Assembly: GCA_051748565.1 (NCBI GenBank)
Contig: JBNJHN010000031.1
Location: 1-20,163 of the forward strand
Reading direction: 5' to 3'
Length of the DNA stretch: 20,163 bases
Origin: SKPH01 sp051748565
Lineage (GTDB): Bacteria; Bacillota; Dethiobacteria; DTU022
Part shown: positions 1 to 8,123 of the stretch, one piece after another
Layout of the letters: each line of letters begins with the position of its first letter
How positions within the stretch are numbered: position 1 is the first letter of the stretch
Made by a program: the position numbers and the translations under genes
Notes under the pieces: generated by a model
The model's database searches: none
Seen by the model: only the letters and a program-made list of their open reading frames with translations
What the model was told of the DNA's origin: nothing

Positions 1-371
1 TCGGAGCCGCTGCGATTGAAGAGGTAGCCATCATCAAAGATGTAATTATTGTCACCATTGAGGAAGACAAAATTGACTGGCTGATCGACACCTATCCCTA
101 CTACTCAAGAGAAGTAATTCCGGCAGATACCTATTCGGATGTCCCTGAAGCTACTACGGTTGCCGTTTTGGCCATGATTGTCGGACATGCTGATCTCTCT
201 GATGAATTGGCTTATGAATTCGTAAGCCAAATCTTTGAAAATATCGACACTATCCACGGCGCACACGAGCGGGGCCAGCTGGTAACCCTGGATACTGCCC
301 TTGAAGGGATGCCGATAGATCTGCACCCCGCCGCAGAACGCTATTACCGGGAGCAGGGTCTGATTAACTAA
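1..371 (+). CDS. TAXI-family TRAP transporter solute-binding protein, C-terminal part (5' end outside window)
   Basis: The frame is open from the window edge (first full codon at position 3) to TAA at 369-371, so only about 122 C-terminal residues are visible. The run YPYYSREVIPADTY, followed by a helical stretch with DELAYEFVSQIFEN and the ending GMPIDLHPAAERYYREQG, is the usual C-terminus of TAXI-type extracytoplasmic receptors. These bind a small organic acid or amino acid outside the membrane and deliver it to a fused TRAP permease. The permease gene lies 97 nt downstream on the same strand, followed by a DUF1850 gene, a common TAXI grouping. The signal peptide and most of the ligand site are outside the window, so the substrate cannot be told. 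The family call is firm; substrate ideas such as glutamate or a dicarboxylate would be inference only. Confidence 0.9.
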   Translation, partial: GAAAIEEVAIIKDVIIVTIEEDKIDWLIDTYPYYSREVIPADTYSDVPEATTVAVLAMIVGHADLSDELAYEFVSQIFENIDTIHGAHERGQLVTLDTALEGMPIDLHPAAERYYREQGLIN

Positions 372-393
372 TCGGTTAAGCAACTAAAAGCTA

Positions 394-426
394 GGTGCGG
401 GGCTTATTAAAAATAAGCCCTGCACC
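394..426 (+). promoter_or_regulatory. Intercistronic hairpin between receptor and permease genes
   Basis: The arms at 394-408 and 412-426 are complementary over 15 bp with a single G-U wobble, enclosing an AAA loop at 409-411. No T-tract follows (the next bases are CCC TTGCC), so it is not a classical intrinsic terminator. A strong stem directly after a binding-protein gene and before its permease fits a 3'-end-protecting or attenuating element that keeps receptor mRNA above permease mRNA. The structure is visible in the sequence; the role is inferred. Confidence 0.75.
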
Positions 427-468
427 CCCTTGCCAGAGCAAAAATGTTAAGAAACGAGGTGGCCGCCT

Positions 469-2514
469 GTGCCGGAATTTAAGGATCCAAAAGCTCCAAT
501 TATACCGGAAAATTTAGATCAACTTACAGAGGAAGGCATTACCAGAAAAGTCGGCGGAAATATCGGTATTATCATATTTATTATAGGTGTATTATGGGCA
601 TTCTTCCACCTTTATACTGCAGGGGCAGGTCAACTAACCGCCAGTTTGCAGCGTTCAGCCCACTTATCTGTCGCTTTGGCACTCTGCTTTCTTTACTTCC
701 CAATCAACAAAAAAAACGAGGAGAGTTTTAAGCAAATTCCCATTTACGATATCTTACTGGCCCTGATAAGCTTTGCCTCTGTTTTTTATGTTTTTATTTA
801 CTATGAAGATCTGGCCCACCGTGTAGGCAGACCAGAGACTATGGACCTCTTATTTGGCGGCATCGCGGTCTTGGCAATTCTTGAGGCCTCAAGGCGCGCT
901 TTCGGCTGGGTACTGCCCATAGTCACGATCGTTTTTCTTTTTTATTCTTATGCCGGTCCATACATGCCGGATGTGATCGCTCATCGAGGCTACGGCCTGA
1001 GGAGGGTTATCGACCACCTGTACCTGACCGGGGAAGGTATTTTCGGAATCCCGGTCGGTGTGGCCGCTTCCTTCGTTTTTGTTTTCGTCATCTTCGGCAG
1101 CTTTTTCCAAGCCTCAGGCGCCGGTTTATACATGGTGCAGCTGGCCTATGCCATGCTTGGTAAAACCAAAGGCGGTCCGGCGAAAGCAGCGGTAGCAGGG
1201 AGCGGCTTTATGGGCAGCATTGTCGGAAGCTCTGTTGCCAATACAGTCGTCACGGGATCGATCACAATCCCAATGATGAAAAAAGCCGGTTACAAACCCG
1301 AGGTGGCCGGAGGCATTGAGACAGCAGCATCCACAGACGGTCAGTTCCTGCCGCCAATTATGGGAGCAGCTGCCTTCATCATGGCTGAATTCACCGGTAT
1401 ACCGTATCACCAGATTATTATTCATGCCGCCCTGCCTGCCATAGTAAGCTATATCGCCCTGCTGCTCATGGTCCACCTGGAGGCAGATAAAACCGGCATC
1501 AAGCCTCTGCCACCGGAGGAAATACCAAAGTTTATCCCGACATTTTTATCCGGCATATATTTCTGGTTTCCTGTAATCGTGCTTATTTACTACCTGTTAA
1601 TTTTACGCTACACACCCTTAACAGCCGGTTTTTATGGCATAGTAGCCATGCTTCTGATCAGCCTGATTCTGAAGCTGGTTCAGGCCTATAAAGGCATCAG
1701 GGCAGGCAGTGATAATCCGCTCATGGCATATTTTAAGCAGCTGGTTGCAATGGGCAAAGAATTTATCAACGGTTTAGACAGCGCCGCCAAGGCTATGGCC
1801 GGGATCGGGGTAGCCTGCGCCTGCGCCGGAATAATTGTCGGCGTGATCAGTCTGACCGGCCTGGGCCTGCGTATGACCATCCTTTTCGCGGTGTTTGCCG
1901 GCGACAACCTCTTGCTCCTGCTGTTTTTAGCAGCCGGGATGTCTCTAATTCTCGGAATGGGCCTACCGACAACGGCGAAATATGTGATTATGGCCGCGCT
2001 GGTCGCTCCTGCGGTGTTGTTCGTTGAGCCAACCTTGCCGGTGGTGGCAGTCCATCTTTTTATCCTCTACTATGCGATCCTGGCAGACGATACCCCACCT
2101 GTCGGCGTTGCCGCCTTTTCGGCTGCGGCGATAGCCCGTTCGGATCCGATCCGCACCGGGATCCAGGGCTTCAAGCTAGATATGGGAGCCTTTCTGCTGC
2201 CATTCATGTTTGTTTACAACACCCAATTCCTCCTTATTGACACAACATGGTATAAAGCAGCCCTGGTTGTCGGCACTTCTATTTTCGGCATCTATTGCTT
2301 TAGCACCGTTATCCAGCGCTGGTTTTTTACCAAGCTGAAACTATGGGAAATGGCCGTGATGCTGGCTATTTCTATCTCCATGATCTGGCCGACAATCTTA
2401 AGCGATATTATCGGGGTATCTGTCTTTGTATTAATCTACATCGGTCAGAGAAGACGTAAGGCGAGGGAATTGGCCAGTGGGGATTTCCACGAAATAGTGG
2501 ATAGTCATAAATAA
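469..2514 (+). CDS. TRAP transporter permease, fused small (DctQ-like) and large (DctM-like) subunits
   Basis: This 681-residue integral membrane protein matches the TRAP 4TM/12TM fusion family that pairs with TAXI receptors. It imports a carboxylate or similar solute across the cytoplasmic membrane using an ion gradient. Hydrophobic segments run along almost the whole length. An N-terminal quarter resembles the small subunit and the remainder the large subunit. Family-typical motifs are GMGLPTTAKY near residue 496 and DDTPPVGVAAFSAAAIARSDP from about residue 540. The C-terminus is short and basic (GQRRRKARELA). The start is GTG at 469, with GAGGTGG at 456-462 as ribosome-binding site. The gene lies between its receptor and a DUF1850 gene 21 nt downstream, so the three are probably one transcript. 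Length is normal for the fusion and nothing looks broken. Confidence 0.95.
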   Translation: MPEFKDPKAPIIPENLDQLTEEGITRKVGGNIGIIIFIIGVLWAFFHLYTAGAGQLTASLQRSAHLSVALALCFLYFPINKKNEESFKQIPIYDILLALISFASVFYVFIYYEDLAHRVGRPETMDLLFGGIAVLAILEASRRAFGWVLPIVTIVFLFYSYAGPYMPDVIAHRGYGLRRVIDHLYLTGEGIFGIPVGVAASFVFVFVIFGSFFQASGAGLYMVQLAYAMLGKTKGGPAKAAVAGSGFMGSIVGSSVANTVVTGSITIPMMKKAGYKPEVAGGIETAASTDGQFLPPIMGAAAFIMAEFTGIPYHQIIIHAALPAIVSYIALLLMVHLEADKTGIKPLPPEEIPKFIPTFLSGIYFWFPVIVLIYYLLILRYTPLTAGFYGIVAMLLISLILKLVQAYKGIRAGSDNPLMAYFKQLVAMGKEFINGLDSAAKAMAGIGVACACAGIIVGVISLTGLGLRMTILFAVFAGDNLLLLLFLAAGMSLILGMGLPTTAKYVIMAALVAPAVLFVEPTLPVVAVHLFILYYAILADDTPPVGVAAFSAAAIARSDPIRTGIQGFKLDMGAFLLPFMFVYNTQFLLIDTTWYKAALVVGTSIFGIYCFSTVIQRWFFTKLKLWEMAVMLAISISMIWPTILSDIIGVSVFVLIYIGQRRRKARELASGDFHEIVDSHK

Positions 2515-2535
2515 ATATTCAGGCGGCCAATAAAC

Positions 2536-3048
2536 ATGCATTTGCAAAAATATAAAATACCGGGACTGCCGGGAAAAAAGGTTTTGATTTTTCTCCTGCT
2601 CCCGGTTCTATTTTTTTCAGTTTACCTTTTGTTAAGCAGGTTGCAACAGGAACCCTGGTTGCTGATCGTCCGTGCGCCTGCCCTGGAACAAGCAATTCAC
2701 ACCATTCCGATCCGGGAAAATGACAATATTACCCTTTCCTATACCCATTCTGTCAGCGGTCGGCCGGTCAGCGGCACATTTGTCATTACAGACACGGCAA
2801 AAATCAAACCTTATAGCACAGAGTTCGATTCCTATGGACCGGGCCTGCCGGAACCGGGCGACCCAGGCAGCCATGAGATAAAGAAAGATCTGTTCGTTAT
2901 TTATCACAAGGAAGAACCAAGAGAGCAGATCCGGCTCTTTGTCTCACCACAAACAGAGGAAAGGCTGGTTGTTCACGGCAAAGCCTATGATCTGACCTCT
3001 CAACTGGAAGGCCCCCTGCTCTTGGAAATATATGTCCTGGCACCTTAG
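2536..3048 (+). CDS. DUF1850 domain-containing protein
   Basis: A 170-residue protein with one hydrophobic N-terminal segment at about residues 14-34 (VLIFLLLPVLFFSVYLLL), which should act as a signal anchor and leave the rest outside the cytoplasm. The body contains ITLSYTHSVSGRPVSGTF, then EFDSYGPGLPEPG and a short beta-rich C-terminus, which resembles DUF1850. Proteins of this family are repeatedly found beside TAXI TRAP genes, as here, but their role is not established. An accessory or substrate-delivery function is only suggested by this linkage. The gene starts at ATG 2536 with AGGCGG upstream and follows the permease by 21 nt. I see no terminator after it. Confidence 0.8.
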   Translation: MHLQKYKIPGLPGKKVLIFLLLPVLFFSVYLLLSRLQQEPWLLIVRAPALEQAIHTIPIRENDNITLSYTHSVSGRPVSGTFVITDTAKIKPYSTEFDSYGPGLPEPGDPGSHEIKKDLFVIYHKEEPREQIRLFVSPQTEERLVVHGKAYDLTSQLEGPLLLEIYVLAP

Positions 3049-3069
3049 GATATAATTACCAAGTATAAC

Positions 3070-3140
3070 TGAATGCGATCACTTAAATATATCTTGCATT
3101 TGATTATTCTGAAACAGAACCAATCTTGATTGAATGCGAT
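3070..3140 (+). repeat. Direct repeat TGAATGCGAT (two copies)
   Basis: The decamer TGAATGCGAT occurs at 3070-3079 and again at 3131-3140, 61 nt apart, in the 226-nt gap between the DUF1850 gene and the oxidoreductase operon. The second copy ends just upstream of a possible promoter. It could be an operator pair or chance. No regulator is encoded nearby. Confidence 0.4.
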
Positions 3141-3144
3141 GTTT

Positions 3145-3173
3145 TTGCTTTTACCCTGGAAAACCGATAAAAT
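3145..3173 (+). promoter_or_regulatory. Possible sigma-A promoter for the oxidoreductase operon
   Basis: TTGCTT at 3145-3150 and TAAAAT at 3168-3173 are separated by 17 nt. The -35 element is a weak match and the -10 element a fair one. Transcription would start near 3180, leaving a leader of about 95 nt before the ferredoxin-like gene. I see no other gene or strong structure in 3049-3274. Confidence 0.35.
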
Positions 3174-3274
3174 AATAGTATGAAAGTCTATCGCAATTTT
3201 AAAAACAAGCATTTAATATGTCCTGTCTTTAAAAAGATGAACCAATAGGTGTATAAAAAGGAGAGGAAATTGAT

Positions 3275-3487
3275 TTGGGTATTAAGCAGGCCAGCTGGAC
3301 CCTAAACAGAGATCGTTGTAAAAATTGCAGTATCTGCGCCAGTTTTTGCCCTGCCGGTTGTCTTCTGATCGATGAAGAAGGTTTTCCGCGGCAATCTGAG
3401 CAGGTTAAATGCCGTCAATGCGGCTTGTGCGAACGGTGGTGCCCCGATTTTGCTATAGAGGTTGGGGGTGGTATTGATGCAAAATAA
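3275..3487 (+). CDS. korD: 2-oxoacid:ferredoxin oxidoreductase, delta subunit (2[4Fe-4S] ferredoxin-like)
   Basis: A 70-residue protein with two complete C-x2-C-x2-C-x3-C-P motifs (CKNCSICASFCP and CRQCGLCERWCP), enough for two [4Fe-4S] clusters. Such small subunits carry electrons from the catalytic subunits to soluble ferredoxin. The start is TTG at 3275 with a good AAGGAGAGG at 3258-3266. It is the first gene of a four-gene set and its end overlaps the alpha-subunit gene by 11 nt, suggesting translational coupling. The delta-alpha-beta-gamma order and lengths resemble 2-oxoglutarate:ferredoxin oxidoreductase (KorDABC), but the closely related 2-ketoisovalerate enzymes share this organisation. 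The symbol is therefore the likeliest rather than proven. Confidence 0.85.
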   Translation: MGIKQASWTLNRDRCKNCSICASFCPAGCLLIDEEGFPRQSEQVKCRQCGLCERWCPDFAIEVGGGIDAK

Positions 3488-4607
3488 AATAGTATTTCTA
3501 TCCGGAAATGAAGCCTGTGCCGAAGGGGCTTTTTATGCCGGGGCTCGTTTTTACGCAGGTTATCCGATCACACCATCATCGGAAATAGCCCAGATCGCTT
3601 CTGATAGACTGCCTGCTCTCGGAGGCTGCTACGTGCAAATGGAGGATGAAATTGCCAGCATGGCTGCCATTATTGGCGCTTCCTGCTGTGGGGTAAAATC
3701 ATTCAGCGCGACCAGCGGGCCAGGTTTTTCACTTATGCAGGAAAACCTCGGTGTAGCTTTGATGGGCGAAGTCCCCTGCGTCGTAATTAACGTGCAACGC
3801 TCAGGTCCAAGTACCGGCCTGGCCACAAGCCCTGCCCAGGCAGATATTATGCAGAGTCGCTGGGGAACTCATGGCGATCATGCCAGCATTGTCCTTACTC
3901 CCTCCAGCGTACAGGAATGTTACGAATTGACGATAAGAGCTTTCAACCTGTCGGAAAAATACCGCACTCCGGTATTTGTTCTTACCGACAAAACTGTGGC
4001 ACAGATGCGAGAAAAAGTAACCTTGTTCGCTTCTGGTGAAATCGAACTAATTGAGCGTAAAAAACCTTCGGTCCCTCCTGAAGAGTATCTCTCATACCGT
4101 CCTGATGATGACAAAATTCCCCCTATGGCCTCTTTCGGGGACCCGCATCTACTTAGGATTACCAGCTCGACGCATAACGAACAGGGGTTTACAGATGATG
4201 ATCCTTCAAACGCTTTTAAACTTATTCGAAGACTTTATGACAAGATCGAAGATAATGTAGAAGATATAGGACAAATTAAAACATATTTTCTTGAAGACGC
4301 AGAAACTGCTTTCATTTCTTTTGGTATTACTGCCAGGGCTGCACTGAACGCAGCCTTAAAGCTTAGGGAAAAAGGCAATAAAGTAGGCCTGGTTAACCTG
4401 CTTACGATTTGGCCGTTTCCCGCCCGCAAGTTAAAGGATGCTGTGTCAGGCTGCCGGAACCTGCTCGTGCCGGAAATGAATCTCGGTCAACTCGTCAGGG
4501 AAGTCGAGCGCACATGCTGTGATAAAAATGTACACAGTTACACAAAAAGTGATGGAAAAAATATATTTCCTGAAGAAATTATTCGGGCCTGGAGGGAATC
4601 GCAATGA
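3477..4607 (+). CDS. korA: 2-oxoacid:ferredoxin oxidoreductase, alpha subunit
   Basis: This 376-residue subunit carries the pyrimidine-binding side of the thiamine-diphosphate enzyme and the transketolase C-terminal-like domain. Typical motifs are GYPITPSSE at residues 28-36, MEDEIASMAA, SGPGFSLMQEN and QRSGPSTGLATSP. The enzyme oxidatively decarboxylates a 2-oxoacid with CoA and reduces ferredoxin, or runs in reverse to fix CO2. The frame is open further upstream to a TTG at 3462. I chose ATG 3477 because the protein then begins at the usual family position and GGGGG at 3464-3468 sits 8 nt ahead. It overlaps the delta gene by 11 nt and the beta gene by 4 nt (ATGA). 2-Oxoglutarate is the most likely substrate by organisation; sequence alone does not settle it. 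Confidence 0.9.
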   Translation: MQNKIVFLSGNEACAEGAFYAGARFYAGYPITPSSEIAQIASDRLPALGGCYVQMEDEIASMAAIIGASCCGVKSFSATSGPGFSLMQENLGVALMGEVPCVVINVQRSGPSTGLATSPAQADIMQSRWGTHGDHASIVLTPSSVQECYELTIRAFNLSEKYRTPVFVLTDKTVAQMREKVTLFASGEIELIERKKPSVPPEEYLSYRPDDDKIPPMASFGDPHLLRITSSTHNEQGFTDDDPSNAFKLIRRLYDKIEDNVEDIGQIKTYFLEDAETAFISFGITARAALNAALKLREKGNKVGLVNLLTIWPFPARKLKDAVSGCRNLLVPEMNLGQLVREVERTCCDKNVHSYTKSDGKNIFPEEIIRAWRESQ

Positions 4608-5425
4608 CCGCGATCGCAAAAGATTACCTGCGTCAGGACAAACTGCCTCACCTCTGGTGCGCGGGCTGCAGCCATGGAGTGGTGGTCGGGGCTGTGGCCA
4701 GGGCACTGGCAGGATTGGGGATTCCCGCTGACAAAACTGTAATTACTACCGGTATTGGCTGTTTTGGCAAAGCTGATGATTATTTTGCCACCCATGCCTT
4801 GCACGGAACGCATGGGCGGGCCCTGGCTTTCGCCGGCGGTATCAAAGCAGTCAGCACCGATTTGACCGTTCTGGCGCTGATGGGAGACGGCGATGCCGCC
4901 ACGATTGGGGGTAACCACCTGATCCATGCCGCAAGGAGAAATATGGATATTACAGCTATTGTATCCAATAACAACAACTATGGCATGACCGGCGGACAGT
5001 GCTCAGCCACAACTCCCGGCGGCAAAAAAACATCAACCTCTCGCTTCGGGAACCCGGAGCCTGGCTTTGATCTTTGCTCCCTGGTGGTTGGTGCAGGGGG
5101 AGGCTTTGTGGCAAGAACAACCCCGTTTCATGTCAGGGCCATGGAGAAGCTAATCGCCGAAGCGATAAGCTATCGCGGCTTTTCTTTTATTGAAATAGTA
5201 TCATGCTGCCCGACCTATTACGGTCGTTATAATCGCGAGGGAGATGCAGCCGAGATGATGGAGTTGATCAAGGAAAGAGCCCTGGGTATAAATAAATTCA
5301 ATCAGCTTGCTCCGGAAAAGCAGCTGGACTATTTCCCTACCGGTAAGTTGCATGAAGAAACAAAAATCGATTTTAACACTCGTTACCGGGAAGTTCAGAA
5401 AAAGGCCCAGGGTAACAACCGTTAA
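4604..5425 (+). CDS. korB: 2-oxoacid:ferredoxin oxidoreductase, beta subunit (thiamine-diphosphate binding)
   Basis: A 273-residue subunit with the thiamine-diphosphate/Mg2+ motif GDGDAATIGGNH starting at residue 94 and ending in the NNNNYGMTGGQ stretch around 122-132. An N-terminal CAGC pair at residues 19-22, plus GIGCFGK, is typical of Kor-type beta subunits. DDYFATHALHGTHGRALAFAGGIK matches the conserved segment before the cofactor motif. It forms the catalytic core with the alpha subunit. The start codon overlaps the alpha stop by 4 nt, implying coupled, equimolar synthesis. It is intact and of normal length. Confidence 0.92.
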   Translation: MTAIAKDYLRQDKLPHLWCAGCSHGVVVGAVARALAGLGIPADKTVITTGIGCFGKADDYFATHALHGTHGRALAFAGGIKAVSTDLTVLALMGDGDAATIGGNHLIHAARRNMDITAIVSNNNNYGMTGGQCSATTPGGKKTSTSRFGNPEPGFDLCSLVVGAGGGFVARTTPFHVRAMEKLIAEAISYRGFSFIEIVSCCPTYYGRYNREGDAAEMMELIKERALGINKFNQLAPEKQLDYFPTGKLHEETKIDFNTRYREVQKKAQGNNR

Positions 5426-5445
5426 TCAGAGGAGGAATCTTTATT

Positions 5446-5988
5446 ATGTTAAATAATAAAGAGTGGCAGGTTATACTGGCCGGCGAAGGCGGCCAGGGCC
5501 TGGTATTCATCGGAGCACTTCTTGGTGAGGCTGCTGTACTAGACGGAAAATATGCCTCCCAGTCTGCCTCTTATACCATCGCATCCAGGGGCGGCTTCAC
5601 CAAGGCTGATGTGATCATAAGTGACATAGAAATCAGCTTTCCGGAAGTTACGGAACCTGACGTGGTGCTGGCTCTTTCTGCCGGATCTCTCGAAAAATAC
5701 CGGGATAGTCTACCGCCAGAAAGCCTGCTAATTTATGATGCAGCTCTTAACGGAGGAGCCGCAGGCATAAACAGGATATCCCTGCCCCTGAGCGCAAAAG
5801 TCAGAGAAGCGGCCGCCAATGGATGGAAAGCACCCTTGAACCTGGTTGGACTGGGAGCTGTTGTTGGGTATGTTGATATTGTTTCATGGGATGCTTTCAG
5901 GAAAGTCCTGGAAAAAAAATTTCCTTCATCCGCCATAGTAGAGGCAAACTGGAACGCATTGCAGGCCGGGGCAGCACTTGTCAAATAA
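5446..5988 (+). CDS. korC: 2-oxoacid:ferredoxin oxidoreductase, gamma subunit
   Basis: A 180-residue protein of the pyruvate/ketoisovalerate oxidoreductase gamma family. The N-terminal AGEGGQGLVFIGALLGEAA near residues 11-29 and SYTIASRGGFTKADVIIS are the characteristic stretches of this subunit. It helps form the CoA-handling part of the complex. It starts at ATG 5446, 20 nt after the beta gene, with a strong GAGGAGG. It is the last gene of the operon and faces the convergent gyrB end. The 104 nt between them hold no hairpin that I can support as a terminator. Confidence 0.9.
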   Translation: MLNNKEWQVILAGEGGQGLVFIGALLGEAAVLDGKYASQSASYTIASRGGFTKADVIISDIEISFPEVTEPDVVLALSAGSLEKYRDSLPPESLLIYDAALNGGAAGINRISLPLSAKVREAAANGWKAPLNLVGLGAVVGYVDIVSWDAFRKVLEKKFPSSAIVEANWNALQAGAALVK

Positions 5989-6092
5989 ACACCTAACCGC
6001 AAATGATCTGGAAACGTTTAGCAGAAGGATACTTTATTGCCACTAACCCGGTTCGCTTTTCCAAAAACATTTCTTTAATGTGGGACAGTTAT

Positions 6093-8009
6093 CTATATAT
6101 CCAGATTCCGCACCAACCTGGCATTGTCTTCAATAAACTTGCGCCTTGGTTCAACTTTATCGCCCATTAAAACCCCAAAAATATTATCTGCCTGAATGGC
6201 ATCTACCAGCTCTACACGCTTGATAATCCTGCTGCCCGGGTCCATGGTTGTTTCCCAGAGCTGATCCGGATTCATCTCACCAAGGCCTTTATAGCGCTGG
6301 ATGCCGACCCCTCCTTCCCGGGTCCATTCGTTCAAAAGTTTCTCCAGCTCTTCCTCACGGAACAAGTATTGCTCTTTTTTGCCTTTTTTTACTTTATAAA
6401 GGGGTGGTTGGGCAATATAAATAAAGCCGCTGTCAATTAACTCATGCATAAAACGGTAGAAAAAAGTCAGTAGCAATACCCTGATGTGCGAACCATCAAC
6501 GTCGGCATCAGTCATAATTATAATTTTCTGGTAGCGGGCTCGTTTAATATCAAAATCACTCTCGATCCCTGTTCCCAGGGCGGTGATTAATGTGCGAATC
6601 TCTTCGTTAGCCAGGATCTTGTCCAATCTGGCTTTTTCAACATTAAGGATTTTCCCTCGTAATGGTAAGATTGCCTGGAAACGACGGTCACGGCCCTGTT
6701 TGGCCGACCCCCCTGCAGAGTCACCTTCAACAAGAAATATTTCACTTTCACCGGGGTCTTTAGAAGTACAATCAGCGAGTTTGCCGGGCAGATTGCTTAT
6801 CTCCAAAGCATTCTTACGCCTGGTTAGTTCCCTTGCTTTGCGAGCGGCTTCCCTTGCACGTGAAGCCCGGATCGATTTTTCGATAATCCTTCTTGCGACT
6901 GCCGGGTTTTGTTCCAGAAATGCTTCTATACCCTCATAGCAGATATTATCCACTGTGCTGCGAACATCACTATTACCCAGTTTGGTTTTCGTTTGGCCTT
7001 CGAACTGAGGGTCAAGCAGCTTGACACTTAGAACAGCAGTCAAACCTTCCCTGATATCTTCACCCGAGAGATTACTTTCATTATCTTTTATTAATCCCAG
7101 CTTACGCCCAAAATCATTGATCAATCGGGTTAGCGAGACCTTGAAGCCGTATTCATGAGTCCCGCCTTCTTGAGTGTGGATATTGTTTGCATAAGAATAG
7201 AGAACTTCGGCATAGCCTGCATGATACTGCAGCGCCAGTTCCACTTCTAAACCGCTTACAGATTTATGAATGTAAAGCGGCTTTTTAGGTACGGTTTCTT
7301 TCCCCTGGTTGAGAAAAGCGACATACTGCATCAGGCCCCCGTCATACTTAAATTTTTCACTACGCCCACTGCGCATATCTTTAAAAACGATTTTGGTCCC
7401 CTTATTAAGAAAAGCAAGCTCGCGCAAACGCTGAATGATAATCTCGTTTTCAAAATGTACTTTTTCAAATATACTATCATCAGGCATAAATGTAATTTTT
7501 GTACCCGTTTTATTTGCACCGGATGTTGCTTTAATCGAGGAAGCCTTTTTCCCTTTCTCATATCTCTGGCTGTAGACTTTGCCATCGCGGTACACTTCCA
7601 CTTCAAGCCACTTTGACAGGGCATTTACTACTGATACACCCACACCATGCAAACCGCCGGATACCTTGTAGCTGTCACTGTTAAACTTCCCACCGGCGTG
7701 AAGTGTGGTCAAAACAACCTCCACAGCAGGCCGCTTTTCCTGGGGGTGATTCTCAACCGGAATCCCGCGCCCATCGTCGATTACAGTTACGCTGTTGTCA
7801 TCATTTAAAGTCACTTTGATCGATTTACAGTAGCCGGCCAGGACCTCATCAATACTATTATCCACTACTTCGAAAACCAGATGATGGAGGCCACGACTCG
7901 AGGTGGATCCGATATACATACTTGGGCGACGCCTTACTGCTTCAAGTCCTTCCAGTACTTGAATGTGCTCAGCATTATAATCGTGATTATTCTTTTCTTT
8001 TTTAGCCAT
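6093..8009 (-). CDS. gyrB: DNA gyrase subunit B
   Basis: This 638-residue protein has the full GyrB domain set. The GHKL ATPase has EVVDNSIDEVLAG (residues 47-59), DDGRGIP (78-84) and GGLHGVGVSVVNALS. The Toprim region has EGDSAGGSAKQGRDRRFQAI from residue 428 and MTDADVDGSHIR near 499. QRYKGLGEM follows near the C-terminus. With GyrA it introduces negative supercoils ahead of forks and transcription. The ATG at 8009 is preceded by AGAGGTG. Its upstream neighbour is remB, the usual Bacillota arrangement. Downstream, where gyrA is normally found, the convergent oxidoreductase operon lies instead and no gyrA is visible. Length and context favour GyrB over ParE, but without gyrA this rests on the protein and on origin synteny. 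Confidence 0.96.
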   Translation of the reverse strand: MAKKEKNNHDYNAEHIQVLEGLEAVRRRPSMYIGSTSSRGLHHLVFEVVDNSIDEVLAGYCKSIKVTLNDDNSVTVIDDGRGIPVENHPQEKRPAVEVVLTTLHAGGKFNSDSYKVSGGLHGVGVSVVNALSKWLEVEVYRDGKVYSQRYEKGKKASSIKATSGANKTGTKITFMPDDSIFEKVHFENEIIIQRLRELAFLNKGTKIVFKDMRSGRSEKFKYDGGLMQYVAFLNQGKETVPKKPLYIHKSVSGLEVELALQYHAGYAEVLYSYANNIHTQEGGTHEYGFKVSLTRLINDFGRKLGLIKDNESNLSGEDIREGLTAVLSVKLLDPQFEGQTKTKLGNSDVRSTVDNICYEGIEAFLEQNPAVARRIIEKSIRASRAREAARKARELTRRKNALEISNLPGKLADCTSKDPGESEIFLVEGDSAGGSAKQGRDRRFQAILPLRGKILNVEKARLDKILANEEIRTLITALGTGIESDFDIKRARYQKIIIMTDADVDGSHIRVLLLTFFYRFMHELIDSGFIYIAQPPLYKVKKGKKEQYLFREEELEKLLNEWTREGGVGIQRYKGLGEMNPDQLWETTMDPGSRIIKRVELVDAIQADNIFGVLMGDKVEPRRKFIEDNARLVRNLDI

Positions 8010-8078
8010 TCTTCACCTCTTAAGCCTTAAATAACATAGATTATCCATCTTGTCCGGCACTCATTATTCACTTATCTC

Positions 8079-8087
8079 ATTATACCA
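8079..8087 (-). promoter_or_regulatory. Extended -10 promoter upstream of gyrB
   Basis: Read on the minus strand, TGGTATAAT (8087 to 8079) is a perfect extended -10 element, about 70 nt ahead of the gyrB start and inside the 114-nt remB-gyrB gap. No good -35 hexamer sits at 16-18 nt, which is acceptable for extended -10 promoters. It would let gyrB be transcribed independently of the dnaA-side operon. Confidence 0.6.
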
Positions 8088-8123
8088 TTTTTTAAAGAGT
8101 TAATCCCAGGCTGCATGTGCACT

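Noticed and set aside
7331..7624. Antisense and overlapping open frames within gyrB, dnaN, dnaA, the permease and noc
   Set aside because: They lie wholly within strongly conserved genes, lack ribosome-binding sites and have no recognisable domains.
8041..8049. TTATCCATC upstream of gyrB as a DnaA box
   Set aside because: It matches seven of nine positions but stands alone, away from the origin cluster; expected by chance in this composition.
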